64,000 nt of DNA from Chrysomallon squamiferum (lineage: Eukaryota > Mollusca > Gastropoda > Neomphalida > Peltospiridae): positions 25,212,261-25,276,260 of the forward strand of contig CM022673.1 in the NCBI GenBank assembly GCA_012295275.1, read 5' to 3'. The notes beneath the pieces are model-generated. The model did no database searches and had not been told where the DNA came from. It was given only the letters and a program-made list of their open reading frames with translations. The position numbers were made by a program, and so were the translations under genes. Numbering within the stretch: position 1 is the stretch's first letter; the number at the start of each line of letters is the position of its first letter. Shown here in pieces: positions 63,886-64,000 of this stretch.

Positions 63886-64000
63886 CTACAATAAACCAGT
63901 AGAAATATTACATTGAAAAAAACTAAAATTATTCAGAAAAACAACACAAACAACCCTTTATCGTTAACTCCGAGGGTAGATGTCGCTCCTCCATCACGTA
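63886..64000 (-). other. Right edge of window, BRSK intron
   Basis: The next upstream exon should encode the end of the kinase domain. The last 40 bases are less AT-rich and open in one frame, but no donor or kinase motif can be defined, so no exon is called. Confidence 0.3.

Noticed and set aside
63960-64000. Open stretch at the right edge considered as a kinase-domain exon
   Set aside because: No kinase motif and no convincing GT donor on the minus strand.

Overview
The window looks like AT-rich metazoan nuclear DNA, most likely from a lophotrochozoan and probably a mollusc. That placement is an inference from gene content, small exons in long AT-rich introns, and dense microsatellites. 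No rRNA, tRNA, CRISPR array or bacterial-type operon was seen. Genes were built by hand from open frames joined across GT..AG junctions with matching phases, so exon edges are predictions without transcript support.

Layout: 1-9112 is gene-poor and repeat-rich, with one possible signal-peptide exon on the minus strand and a foldback-like element. 9113-12169 (+) is a five-exon membrane receptor with an Ig domain, two LDLa domains, one transmembrane helix and a tail with PPxY motifs. 16103-17555 (-) is a four-exon CYTH-domain enzyme. 22082-24758 (+) is POP5, a subunit of RNase P/MRP. 25081-28334 (-) is a short TRAF-family adaptor without a recognisable RING. 32056-37675 (+) is the histone H4K20 methyltransferase KMT5B/C (Suv4-20), 879 residues. 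41276-46810 (+) is caprin, 626 residues. 52495 to beyond the right edge (-) is the C-terminal half of a BRSK/SAD kinase, with UBA-like and C-terminal regulatory regions. The catalytic domain lies outside the window.

The genes do not form one pathway. They are ordinary animal genes: RNA processing (POP5), RNA granules (caprin), chromatin (KMT5), signalling (TRAF, BRSK), a receptor, and a phosphate-binding enzyme. POP5/TRAF and caprin/BRSK are convergent pairs with close 3' ends.

I found no undescribed multi-gene system. The most notable structures are: a pair of homologous 52-nt BRSK exons that look mutually exclusive; a receptor tail with three copies of a short G-x-L-x-V-x-(D/E)-G motif; a decayed copy of a CYTH exon; an element flanked by inverted arrays of a 16-bp unit; and a mariner-like remnant in a receptor intron.
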